Part shown: piece by piece, positions 13,453 through 21,786 of the stretch
Numbering within the stretch: the stretch's first letter is position 1
How the letters are laid out: the number at the start of each line of letters is the position of its first letter
NCBI GenBank assembly: GCA_019751915.1
Contig: JAIEMS010000040.1
Coordinates: 1-64,000 of the forward strand
DNA: 64,000 nt
Direction: 5' to 3'
Origin: Burkholderiaceae bacterium
GTDB taxonomy: Bacteria; Pseudomonadota; Gammaproteobacteria; Burkholderiales; Burkholderiaceae_C
Notes under the pieces: model-generated
Databases searched by the model: none
The model's input: the letters and a program-made list of their open reading frames with translations, nothing else
What the model was told of the DNA's origin: nothing
Made by a program: the position numbers and the translations under genes

Positions 13453-15600
13453 TTAACGCTGCCCTAAGCGTTCGGTGATAACTTTTGGAGTAATAAAAAT
13501 AAGCATTTCACGTTTTGCAGATTCTTTTGTTTTATTTTTAAATAGATTGCCGATTACTGGGACATCGCCTAGTAATGGTATTTTATTTTCTTGGTTAGAT
13601 TCATCTAGTTCAAAGATTCCACCAATGACAATTGTTCCGCCGTTTTCAATTAAAACCTGTGTTTTTATATGTTTTGTTTCAATTGCAACGCCTTGACTTG
13701 TTGTTTCGCCTCTGCTGTCTTTGTTTATATCAAGTTCAAGAATGATGTTGCCCTCAGGCGTTATTTGGGGGGTGACTTCTAGTTTTAGTACGGCCTTTTT
13801 AAATGCAAGGGTGGTTGCTCCATTAGGAGCAGTTACAGAGTATGGAAATTCAGTCCCTTGCTCAATTATAGCTTTGACTTGATCTGCAGTAATTATTCTT
13901 GGGCTTGAAACAATCCGTCCTTTTCCATCAGCTTCCATTGCTGATATTTCTAAGTCAAGAAAACGATTTGATGCAGGGTTGAAAATGGAGAGTGCAAAAT
14001 TTCCAAAACTACTTGCACTTCCTATACTGGCAGGTAAATTAACAAAAGGAGCTGTTGTGTTAATTATTGCTGGCCCTCCGCCACTGCTAGCAATTGCATT
14101 CGAATAAGATGAGCCAAAAACAATGCGGTTATTACCACCTAATCCATAGCCACCATCACCACCACGGGCAGCGCGTAAATCAGATCCACCTAATTTGACA
14201 CCCAAGGATCGGCCAAAGGTGTCACGTGCTTCTACAATCCGTGCCTCAATCATCACCTGACGCACTGCTACGTCGAGGTTAGCAATCAGCTGTCGAATAT
14301 CTTCCAGCTTACCGGCGGTGTCAGACACAAAAATTTGGTTGGTGCGCGGCTCCGCAATGGCACTGCCGCGTTCGGATAAGAAACGGGTGCCCCCTCCGTT
14401 GCCACCTCCCCCACCGCCGCTGGGCTTGGTCAGTTGCTCGACGATGGCATCGGCTTTGGCGTAGTTCAACTGAAAAGCTTGGGTTTTAAGGGGTTCGGAT
14501 TTTTGGATGTCCAAGGCCGCTTGAAAGTCTTTTTTCGTGCGGTCGTCAATTTCGTCTTTGGGGGCAATCCACAGCACGCTGCCGTTTTTGCGCATTCCCA
14601 ATCCCTTGGCATCCATGATGATTTGCAGGGCCTGATCCCAAGGCACCTCTTTCAGGCGCAAGGTCAGTGCGCCGGTGACGGTGTCGGAGGTGACGATATT
14701 GAAGTTAGTGAAGTCGGCAATCACTTGGAGCAGCGAGCGCACTTCAATATTTTGAAAATTCAGCGAGAGCTTCTCGCCGCTGTAGCCCGGCCCCGGGGTC
14801 AGTTTGCTCAAATCGACCTTTTTCTGCCGAACTTCAATTACAAACTGGTTGTCGCTTTGGTAAGCGCTGTGTTCCCAATCGCCGTTGGCCTCGATCACCA
14901 TGCGCACGCGCTCGCCCTGCTGGGTGGTGGTTACCAACTGCACTGGCGTACCAAAATCGGTCACGTCCAAACGCCGACGCAAACCTTCAGACAGTGAGGA
15001 GCGCAAAAAATCAATGGTCAGGCCTTTGCCCTGTTGGCGCAAATCAACCCCCACTTGGTTGTTGGCCAAGCCAACGATGATGCGCCCCGATCCATCCGAG
15101 CCCCGCCGGAAATCCACATCCTTCAAGGGCAGGGTATCGATGTTTTGGTTTTCGGCAAATACGGTATTGGTGGCCGGTTGTGCCGTGCTGGGGGCAACGG
15201 TTGGGTCAAGCACCACCAGCAGGGTTTTACCCTGAAGCTCGGCGCGGTACGAGGTGGCTTGTTTGAGGTTAAGCACCACGCGCGAGCGCCCGCTGGCCTC
15301 GACCACGTTGACCGATTTCAGGTTGCCCTGATTGACTTCGACCAGAGAACGGCCCAAGGCGTTTTCAACGCCCAGAAAGTCCAGCGCGATGCGTGCCGGT
15401 GACTGCGTAGTAAAACCGGTAGGAACGGCCACCAGTGCTTCCGAGAGATCAATTCGCACCACCTCGGTGCCACCTTGCAAGGTGCCAGTGACGGATTGAA
15501 TGGCGACTTGCGCCAATGCCACCCCCGACAGCAACGCTGCACCGGCGAGGCCCGCCACACAGCGCAGTGCTTTCAGGGAGGCAACATTTTTCTGTTTCAT
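13453..15600 (-). CDS. pilQ: Type IV pilus secretin PilQ
   Basis: The outer-membrane secretin through which the type IV pilus passes, 715 residues. A signal peptide covers about residues 1-30. Two AMIN-type peptidoglycan-binding beta domains follow, at about 31-130 and 165-260. The STN/secretin N domain (LSLNFQNIEVRSLLQVIADFT) comes next, then the NolW-type ring domain with a glycine-rich loop (KPSGGGGGGNGGG). The conserved C-terminal secretin barrel ends with IPLLGDVPVIGNLF and LIFITPKVI. The ATG at 15600 overlaps the pilP stop as ATGA. The 3' third of the gene (about 13453-14200) is strikingly AT-rich, for example 18 G/C in the 60 bases from 13501 against 41 in the 60 bases from 14401, although the protein remains normal. 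This suggests that part was exchanged by recombination. Confidence 0.96.
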   Translation of the reverse strand: MKQKNVASLKALRCVAGLAGAALLSGVALAQVAIQSVTGTLQGGTEVVRIDLSEALVAVPTGFTTQSPARIALDFLGVENALGRSLVEVNQGNLKSVNVVEASGRSRVVLNLKQATSYRAELQGKTLLVVLDPTVAPSTAQPATNTVFAENQNIDTLPLKDVDFRRGSDGSGRIIVGLANNQVGVDLRQQGKGLTIDFLRSSLSEGLRRRLDVTDFGTPVQLVTTTQQGERVRMVIEANGDWEHSAYQSDNQFVIEVRQKKVDLSKLTPGPGYSGEKLSLNFQNIEVRSLLQVIADFTNFNIVTSDTVTGALTLRLKEVPWDQALQIIMDAKGLGMRKNGSVLWIAPKDEIDDRTKKDFQAALDIQKSEPLKTQAFQLNYAKADAIVEQLTKPSGGGGGGNGGGTRFLSERGSAIAEPRTNQIFVSDTAGKLEDIRQLIANLDVAVRQVMIEARIVEARDTFGRSLGVKLGGSDLRAARGGDGGYGLGGNNRIVFGSSYSNAIASSGGGPAIINTTAPFVNLPASIGSASSFGNFALSIFNPASNRFLDLEISAMEADGKGRIVSSPRIITADQVKAIIEQGTEFPYSVTAPNGATTLAFKKAVLKLEVTPQITPEGNIILELDINKDSRGETTSQGVAIETKHIKTQVLIENGGTIVIGGIFELDESNQENKIPLLGDVPVIGNLFKNKTKESAKREMLIFITPKVITERLGQR

Positions 15601-16145
15601 TTTTTAGGGCCTTCTTGCAATTCCAGCGTTGCGGCTCGCTCAGTCCAGTCGCCCGTGGCATCTTGGACGATTTCGCGCAGTTGGACGGCAGTTTCCGTGA
15701 TGGCGGTGACCCGCCCATAGTTTTGCCCCAGATAGCTCCCGATTTGCACTTGGTACAAGAGATTGTCCACTTTGAGCAAGGCCGTGGGTTTGCCCACTTT
15801 ATTCAAACTCCCGACCATCACCATGCTGTCGAGCGGAAATGCTTCCAGTGGTTCTTTGCGCCGTGCTAATTCTGGGGCAATCAGATCTGCGTTGGCAGCC
15901 ACTTGGGCAGAGTCGCGGCGCAGCGCTTGGAGCAGCTTGAGCCGGTCAAAGGGTTCAATGCCACCTTCAGTGGTGTAAGGCTGTGGTTGAAATTGCTTGG
16001 GCTCGGTCAGTGGGGTAACGCGCGGTTTGGTTTGGGCACGCTCTTGCGCCATCCAATCGCGCAGCTCATCTTCGCCAGACGAACTGCACCCGAACAATGC
16101 CACGGTACAAAGGGCCACAGCGGCGCTGACCAGCAGGGGCTTCAC
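15597..16145 (-). CDS. pilP: Type IV pilus inner-membrane lipoprotein PilP
   Basis: PilP, 182 residues, links the PilN-PilO inner-membrane platform to the secretin PilQ. It has a lipoprotein signal ending ALFGC at about residue 20, a disordered proline-rich linker, and a C-terminal beta-sandwich (LDSMVMVGSLNKVGKPTALL...VQIGSYLGQNYGRVTAI) that is the known PilQ-contact domain of the family. It overlaps pilO upstream and pilQ downstream by 4 nt each (ATGA), so translation of the three is coupled. Length and order are standard for betaproteobacteria. Confidence 0.95.
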   Translation of the reverse strand: MKPLLVSAAVALCTVALFGCSSSGEDELRDWMAQERAQTKPRVTPLTEPKQFQPQPYTTEGGIEPFDRLKLLQALRRDSAQVAANADLIAPELARRKEPLEAFPLDSMVMVGSLNKVGKPTALLKVDNLLYQVQIGSYLGQNYGRVTAITETAVQLREIVQDATGDWTERAATLELQEGPKK

Positions 16146-16816
16146 TTCTTCTTTCCTTCGGTGGCCTTGCGTTGTGCCAAGACTTCTTCTGGATCGAGGT
16201 AGCGGTACGTTCGCGCCGTAGCATCCATGCTCAGGGCGCTAGCGTCTTTACTGCCGGGGGCAATTGAAATACTGTCCATGGTCACAATGCGAGAGAGATG
16301 GGCAATGTCTGCGGCAAAAGCACCCATATCGTGGTATTTGCCCGTTACGCGAACGGCAATGGGCAACTCAGCGTAGTAGTCACGCACAATCACTTGATCC
16401 GGTCGAAACAGTTCAAATTGCAAACTGCGACCCAGTCCAGCTTGGTTGATGTCTGACAGCAAGGCTGCCATTTCTGCTTTGCTGGGCAGTTGTTTTTCGA
16501 GTTGAATCACGTATTGCTGGATTTGTTCACGCTGCTTTTTCAGTCCTTCAAGGCTCACGGCTTTGAGGAGCTTCTTTTGGTAATCTTGGCGCAGGATTTG
16601 CTCTTGGGCGTGGGCCGCTTCAAGCTCGGCCTCGTAGTCGGTCAATTTGACAAACCACAACAGCACTGCTACACCGACTGCGATGAAAAAGTACAGCAGT
16701 ACCCGTGGCAGCAGTGGCCACAGCGAGGGGTCTTTGGGGTCAAGATTGCTGAATTGACGTTGCAGGTTTTGCTGCAATGCAACCAAATCAATCTTGGGCA
16801 CTTTTTTGCTGTCCAT
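16142..16816 (-). CDS. pilO: Type IV pilus inner-membrane protein PilO
   Basis: A bitopic protein of 224 residues that pairs with PilN in the pilus alignment complex. The cytoplasmic start (MDSKKVPKIDLVALQQNL) is followed by a single membrane helix at about residues 38-60 (VLLYFFIAVGVAVLLWFV), a coiled coil, and a ferredoxin-like periplasmic domain (ELFRPDQVIVRDYYAELPIAVRVTGKYHDMGAFAADIA). It starts 3 nt after the pilN stop and ends in an ATGA overlap with pilP. Confidence 0.95.
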   Translation of the reverse strand: MDSKKVPKIDLVALQQNLQRQFSNLDPKDPSLWPLLPRVLLYFFIAVGVAVLLWFVKLTDYEAELEAAHAQEQILRQDYQKKLLKAVSLEGLKKQREQIQQYVIQLEKQLPSKAEMAALLSDINQAGLGRSLQFELFRPDQVIVRDYYAELPIAVRVTGKYHDMGAFAADIAHLSRIVTMDSISIAPGSKDASALSMDATARTYRYLDPEEVLAQRKATEGKKK

Positions 16817-16819
16817 GCC

Positions 16820-17446
16820 TTACTTTCGCGCTGGTGCGCTGGCGCTTTGTGCCGCGCTGGCTGCTTCCATGACCTTTTCTACATCGCTGGAACGCATTAA
16901 CTGAAAACGCAGGTTAAAAGCCGATACCCGCCGTTGATCGCGCGGTGTCAGGGCAACATGGGCCGCGACAATTTCAACCAACTCGGGCTTGGAAATCCAA
17001 GGCGTGTTGTTCGAGAGGTTGCGCAGCATTTCCGAGATGCGCTCGTTAGATTGGGCCATGCCCTGCATCGTCACCACTTTGTCGGTCTGCTTGAGGCTGG
17101 TGATGTAAACGCCATCGGGCAGTTGTGTCACCAGTTCGCTCAGTAAGTGAACTGGCAAGTTACGGTCAGACTGCAAGTTTTCTACTGCTTTTTGGCGTGC
17201 GCGCAGGGCAGAAATTTCTTGTTCGATGGTGGCAATTTCTTTAATTTGGGTTTCAAGCACCTGAATTTCGCTTTGCAAGAAACTGTTTTTTTGCTGCTGC
17301 TCACCAATCATCATTTGAAACCACCAGTAGATAACACCCGCAACCAAGGCACCGACCAGCAGCGATGCAGCCATCGTGGCTTGAAATATCTCACGGCGGC
17401 GTTTGCGCGCAACTTCCCGGTGGGGAAGCAGGTTAATCAAAATCAC
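16820..17446 (-). CDS. pilN: Type IV pilus inner-membrane protein PilN
   Basis: A fimbrial-assembly protein of 208 residues. Its cytoplasmic N terminus MILINLLPHRE is the conserved peptide that docks into PilM. A membrane helix follows at about residues 24-44 (ATMAASLLVGALVAGVIYWW), then a coiled coil and a periplasmic domain (VYITSLKQTDKVVTMQGMAQSNERISEMLRNL). The start codon is GTG at 17446, overlapping the pilM stop as GTGA. The C terminus is alanine- and serine-rich. Confidence 0.95.
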   Translation of the reverse strand: MILINLLPHREVARKRRREIFQATMAASLLVGALVAGVIYWWFQMMIGEQQQKNSFLQSEIQVLETQIKEIATIEQEISALRARQKAVENLQSDRNLPVHLLSELVTQLPDGVYITSLKQTDKVVTMQGMAQSNERISEMLRNLSNNTPWISKPELVEIVAAHVALTPRDQRRVSAFNLRFQLMRSSDVEKVMEAASAAQSASAPARK

Positions 17447-18522
17447 TGCGAGAACCTCCGCATAGCCAGACCGCAGGATGTCAGGTAAGAGGGGGCCTCG
17501 CGTGCCATTTTTTTCATGCGCACTGTGCTGCCAATCTCCATGCCTTCAAACGGGTTGACGATGCTACACGCGAAGGTAGAGTGCTCTGTTACAGAGTCTG
17601 TCAGTCCAGCAAGGGGGGCTGAACCACCGGCCAGAAAGATGTGATCGACCCGGTTGTGCGGTGTGCTGGTAAAGAAGAACTGCAAGGCCCGTCCGATTTC
17701 TTGAGCCGTGACTTCTACAAAAGGCTTGAGAACCGCTGAGGAGTAATCGTCAGGCAAATCGCCTTTGCGTTTTTTGGTTTCGGCTTCTTCAACAGAAAAA
17801 CCATATTGCCGCACGATCAACTGGGTCAATTGTGCGCCGCCGAAAGCTTGGTCACGGTCGTACAGCACTTCGTCGTTGCAAATGACCTGCATGCTGGTGG
17901 TCAGAGCACCGACTTCAAACAAAGCCACCACGGCATCGACACCGTGGTTAGGCAGGGCTTCAATCAAGCGGCTGACGGCCAAACGCGAGGCGTGGGACTC
18001 AATGTCCATAATCACGGCTTTGAGTCCGGCTGCTTCGGCCAGACCTTGTCGATCTTGTACCTTCTCGCGGCGCGATGCAGCAATCAAAACGTCCACATCA
18101 CCCGGAGATGTTTTATTCGGCCCAATCACGCAAAAATCGAGACTGACCTCGTCGAGCGAAAACGGAATGTACTGGCTGGCTTCGGATTCGACTTGGACTT
18201 CGAGTTCTTGGTCGGTCATACCCGCAGGAAGACTGATTTTTTTGGTAATGACTGCCGATGGCGGTAGCGCCAGAGCGACGTTTTTGGTACGGGTGCCACT
18301 TTTCTTGACAACGCGCCGCAGTGCCTCCGCCACCTCATCGAACTTCTCGATGCTGCCATCGGCAATCCAGCCGCGCTCTAGCGGTTCAATGGCGCAGTGC
18401 TCTAACATCAAATTGCCGGCCTTATCACGACCCAATTCGACCAACTTGACACTGGAGGAACTGATGTCAATGCCAAGCAGCGGCGCAGACTGGCGACTGA
18501 ACAAAGCTCCAACAGAAATCAA
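17443..18522 (-). CDS. pilM: Type IV pilus actin-like ATPase PilM
   Basis: PilM, 359 residues, is a cytoplasmic actin-fold nucleotide-binding protein that recruits the PilN tail. The phosphate-1 loop is LLGIDISSSSVKLVEL. Later motifs are VALALPPSAVITKKISLPAG, the FEVGALTTSM strand and LAGGSAPLAGL in the nucleotide pocket. The start appears to be TTG at 18522, with GGGGGA about 7 nt upstream; no in-frame ATG exists near the conserved N terminus. It is the first gene of the pilMNOPQ operon and is divergent from the PBP1A gene, with about 265 bp between them for promoters. Confidence 0.95.
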   Translation of the reverse strand: MISVGALFSRQSAPLLGIDISSSSVKLVELGRDKAGNLMLEHCAIEPLERGWIADGSIEKFDEVAEALRRVVKKSGTRTKNVALALPPSAVITKKISLPAGMTDQELEVQVESEASQYIPFSLDEVSLDFCVIGPNKTSPGDVDVLIAASRREKVQDRQGLAEAAGLKAVIMDIESHASRLAVSRLIEALPNHGVDAVVALFEVGALTTSMQVICNDEVLYDRDQAFGGAQLTQLIVRQYGFSVEEAETKKRKGDLPDDYSSAVLKPFVEVTAQEIGRALQFFFTSTPHNRVDHIFLAGGSAPLAGLTDSVTEHSTFACSIVNPFEGMEIGSTVRMKKMAREAPSYLTSCGLAMRRFSQ

Positions 18523-18754
18523 GATAAATCCCCCTACGAACTATAAAAACACCACCCAGCAGCCTCGGTTTGGGCTGGATTTACATGCAGCAGAATTGTC
18601 CGCCAAAAAATCGTTGGGCACTGTGGTCGTGTCCAGTGCATGGCAAAAACAAGTCCATAACCCCCTACAGCGTGCGAAAAGCTGTTTGCACAGTTCTTTG
18701 TGCCGATGATTTTGCAATCTAGGCTACCGCAGAGGAGGGATGTACCGGCATTTT

Positions 18755-18760
18755 TATAAT
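18755..18760 (+). promoter_or_regulatory. Candidate -10 box upstream of the PBP1A gene
   Basis: A perfect TATAAT lies 28 nt before the start codon of the PBP1A gene, in the 265-bp gap shared with pilM. No good -35 hexamer is found at 16-18 nt spacing, so this is tentative. Confidence 0.35.
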
Positions 18761-18787
18761 TCCAGTTCTTAGCCCCACCGGATTCAT

Positions 18788-21205
18788 ATGCAGCCCCCCG
18801 TCCCACCCCATGAAACCCAGGCAGATCCTGCCGGGCCTGATAAAAACAATTCTCCCCAGCTGCATTGGTTTGTACGACTGGTGCTGTGGGCCTTGGGCTT
18901 GGCTGCAGCCATTCCGCTGGCGCTGGTGCTGGCAGTCGGGATCGGGCTGGCGATGGCATACCCGAACTTACCAGACGTGTCTGATTTGGCAGACTACCGG
19001 CCCAAGCTCCCGCTGCGGGTCTATTCTGCAGAAGGCGCTTTGATTGGTGAATTCGGGGAGGAGCGGCGCAATTTAACGCCCATCAACGACATCCCCCAAG
19101 TGATGAAAAATGCTGTATTGGCCATTGAGGATACGCGCTTTTTCGAGCATGGTGGTGTGGATTACAAAGGGGTTTTACGGGCTGGTTTGGCCAACATTGG
19201 CCGCGTTAAAAGCCAAGGCGCATCGACCATCACGATGCAAGTAGCGCGCAATGTCTACCTCTCTTCCGAGAAGACACTGACTCGGAAAATTTACGAAATA
19301 CTACTGACGTTCAAGTTAGAGCATTTACTGAGCAAAGATCAGATTCTTGAAATTTACATGAATCAGATTTTTTTGGGCAACCGTGCCTACGGTTTTGCTG
19401 CTGCCGCTGAAGCGTATTTTGGTAAGCCCTTGCAAAAGGTCTCGATTGCCGAGGCAGCCATGCTGGCGGGTCTGCCCAAGGCACCATCGGCCTACAACCC
19501 TATCAGCAATCCGAAACGGGCGCGGGTGCGCCAACTGCACATCATTGACCGTATGCTAGAAAACGACTTCATTACTGCCGATGAAGCCGCCGCTGCACGC
19601 TCCGAGGAACTGCATATTCGTACTGGATCAGAGAATACCCGCGCCCACGCAGAGTATGTGGCTGAAATGGCCCGCCAGTTGATTTTTGCCCAATATGGCA
19701 ATGAGGCTTATACGCGCGGCCTGAATGTCTACACCACCCTGAATGCGGCAGAACAAGACACCGCCTACCGGGCACTGCGCCGCGGCATCATGGATTACGA
19801 GCGCAGGCAGCAATACCGTGGGCCAGAAAAATTTGTCAATTTACCGAAAAATCCACAAGAATTAGAAGAGACCATCGACGACGTTTTGGCCGACCACCCT
19901 GACAATGGGGATGTGATGTCCGCGATGGTGCTGGAGGCCACCGCGCGCAAGGTGGTCGTGGCCCGACCCAATGGCGACAACATTGAAATCACGGGCGATG
20001 GCCTCAAGCCCGTGCAGTCAGGGCTGAGTGACAAGGCACCGCCCAACATCAAGCTGCGCCGAGGTGCTGTGGTGCGGATAACCAAAGTGTCTAAGAGTGC
20101 CTGGGAAATCACACAGTTGCCGGAGGTCGAAGGGGCATTTGTTGCCGTTGATCCGCGTACTGGCGCTATCCGTGCCTTGGTGGGCGGCTTTGATTTTGAT
20201 AAAAACAAATTCAACCATGTCACTCAAGCATGGCGGCAACCCGGCTCTAGTTTCAAGCCGTTCATCTATTCGGCATCCCTCGAAAAGGGCTTTACACCGG
20301 CCACCATCATTAACGATGGACCACTGTTTTTTGATGCCGGTGTGACGGGCGGTCAGCCTTGGGAGCCTAAAAACTACGACGGCAAATACGATGGCCCGAT
20401 GAGTATGCGAACCGGCTTGGCACGTTCCAAGAACATGGTTTCTATTCGGATTTTGCAGGCCGTTGGCCCGAAAAAAGCCCAAGAATGGGTGACGAAGTTT
20501 GGTTTTGACGCTGAAAAACACCCGGCCTACCTCACGATGGCTTTGGGCGCTGGCTCTGTCACGCCGATGCAAATGGCTGTGGGTTACTCTGTGTTTGCCA
20601 ATGGTGGTTACCGCGTTAATCCGTGGCTGATTGCCAAAGTCACCGACCACAAGGGCAAGCTGATCTCTGAGACCCACCCACCGGCATTGCCAGACCAAGA
20701 GCGGGCTATTGATGCCCGCAATGCCTTCGTTATGAACAGCTTGCTGCAAGAGGTCACGCGCTCAGGCACGGCAGCGCGCGCCCAAGCCACCCTCAAACGC
20801 ACCGATCTCTACGGTAAAACCGGCACTACCAACGATGCAATGGATGCTTGGTTCGCTGGCTTTCAACCCACCATTGCCGCTGTGACATGGATTGGCTACG
20901 ACACCCCACGCAATTTGGGCAGCCGTGAAACCGGCGGTGGCTTGAGCTTGCCGGTGTGGATTTCGTTCATGGAAAGCGCCTTGAAGGGGGTTCCGGTCAT
21001 GACACCCACCGTGCCAGCGGGCATGGTGCAGGTCGGCTCCGAGTGGTTGTATGAGGAATACGCCCGGGGTGGTGCAGCCGTCTCTAGCTTGGGTGTTGAG
21101 AACCAGCGGCCCGCCAATGAGTCGGGCACTGACAGCACTCCGGCCTCCGCGCCAGCCCCCGTGACCGAGGAGCGCAAGCGCATCCTTGACCTGTTCCGCA
21201 ACTGA
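18788..21205 (+). CDS. mrcA: Penicillin-binding protein 1A (bifunctional transglycosylase/transpeptidase)
   Basis: A class A PBP of 805 residues that polymerises lipid II and cross-links peptidoglycan in the periplasm. A short proline-rich cytoplasmic tail precedes one membrane helix at about residues 29-57. The GT51 domain has its catalytic Glu in EDTRFFEHGGVD (E114) and the motif GASTITMQVARN. The transpeptidase domain has SSFKP near residue 488 (nucleophile Ser), SKN in LARSKNMVSI, and KTGTTND near residue 675. An OB-like domain lies between them. The C terminus is a disordered basic/acidic tail. Divergence from pilM is the usual arrangement in gamma- and betaproteobacteria. Confidence 0.96.
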   Translation: MQPPVPPHETQADPAGPDKNNSPQLHWFVRLVLWALGLAAAIPLALVLAVGIGLAMAYPNLPDVSDLADYRPKLPLRVYSAEGALIGEFGEERRNLTPINDIPQVMKNAVLAIEDTRFFEHGGVDYKGVLRAGLANIGRVKSQGASTITMQVARNVYLSSEKTLTRKIYEILLTFKLEHLLSKDQILEIYMNQIFLGNRAYGFAAAAEAYFGKPLQKVSIAEAAMLAGLPKAPSAYNPISNPKRARVRQLHIIDRMLENDFITADEAAAARSEELHIRTGSENTRAHAEYVAEMARQLIFAQYGNEAYTRGLNVYTTLNAAEQDTAYRALRRGIMDYERRQQYRGPEKFVNLPKNPQELEETIDDVLADHPDNGDVMSAMVLEATARKVVVARPNGDNIEITGDGLKPVQSGLSDKAPPNIKLRRGAVVRITKVSKSAWEITQLPEVEGAFVAVDPRTGAIRALVGGFDFDKNKFNHVTQAWRQPGSSFKPFIYSASLEKGFTPATIINDGPLFFDAGVTGGQPWEPKNYDGKYDGPMSMRTGLARSKNMVSIRILQAVGPKKAQEWVTKFGFDAEKHPAYLTMALGAGSVTPMQMAVGYSVFANGGYRVNPWLIAKVTDHKGKLISETHPPALPDQERAIDARNAFVMNSLLQEVTRSGTAARAQATLKRTDLYGKTGTTNDAMDAWFAGFQPTIAAVTWIGYDTPRNLGSRETGGGLSLPVWISFMESALKGVPVMTPTVPAGMVQVGSEWLYEEYARGGAAVSSLGVENQRPANESGTDSTPASAPAPVTEERKRILDLFRN

Positions 21206-21226
21206 TCGTTGCCAACGCAGGCACTT

Positions 21227-21556
21227 TTAGCCAGCAAACCGCAATGCCATGCCCGCTTGGGCACTGGCATCGCGGCTGAGTTGCGCGAAGAACTCGCCAC
21301 TGTTTTTGGTGCATTGCCATTGGCTGCCATCAAAACGGTAGTGGTAGCCTCCCGATTTGGTTGCCATCCAAATTTCGTGCAGGGGTTTTTGCTGGTTGAT
21401 GATGATTTGGCTGCGGTTGGCAAAGGTTAGCGTGACCATCGCGCCGGTGCGCTGGTTGTCCACATCGGCATCGGTGTTGTCATTGATCTGGTCGCAGCAT
21501 TGTTCAATGGCGCGCAGCAACTGTTCGGCACAGGCCAGAAATTCGAGGTCGGTCAT
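21227..21556 (-). CDS. cyaY: Frataxin-like iron donor CyaY
   Basis: A protein of 109 residues with the frataxin fold. The acidic first helix [19 protein letters not shown] is followed by the strands [40 protein letters not shown], the family signature. It regulates or supplies iron during Fe-S cluster assembly in the cytosol. Its ATG is only 11 nt from the ATG of the divergent lptM-like gene, so each promoter must lie inside the other gene. It converges with the PBP1A gene, whose stop is 21 nt away. Confidence 0.93.
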   Translation of the reverse strand: MTDLEFLACAEQLLRAIEQCCDQINDNTDADVDNQRTGAMVTLTFANRSQIIINQQKPLHEIWMATKSGGYHYRFDGSQWQCTKNSGEFFAQLSRDASAQAGMALRFAG

Positions 21557-21567
21557 ACAATTTGCCT

Positions 21568-21786
21568 ATGTTGAGAGTCCTTCAAATTCTAGTCAGCCCC
21601 ATTGCCCTTGTTGTGGGCGTGGTGTGTCTGTCGGCCTGTGGTCAGCGTGGTGCGCTTTATTTGCCCGATAGCCCGGCCAGCGCCCAGCGCGCCACATTGC
21701 CCCAAACGTTGACACCGGCTTTGCCTTTGGCACCGGCTGCGGCGGCATCTTCATCTTCTTCCTTGCCCGTACCTTCCTCCCCATGA
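21568..21786 (+). CDS. lptM: Small LptM/YifL-type lipoprotein
   Basis: A 72-residue lipoprotein. The ATG at 21568 gives a signal peptide with lipobox LSAC, followed by the family hallmark CGQRGALYLPDSP and a low-complexity alanine/serine/proline tail. In Escherichia coli the relative LptM (YifL) helps LptD oxidative maturation at the outer membrane and also lies beside cyaY. A TTG at 21562 could extend the start by two residues. The stop overlaps the lysA start as ATGA. Family assignment is from the short CGxxGxLYLP motif and context. Confidence 0.8.
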   Translation: MLRVLQILVSPIALVVGVVCLSACGQRGALYLPDSPASAQRATLPQTLTPALPLAPAAAASSSSSLPVPSSP

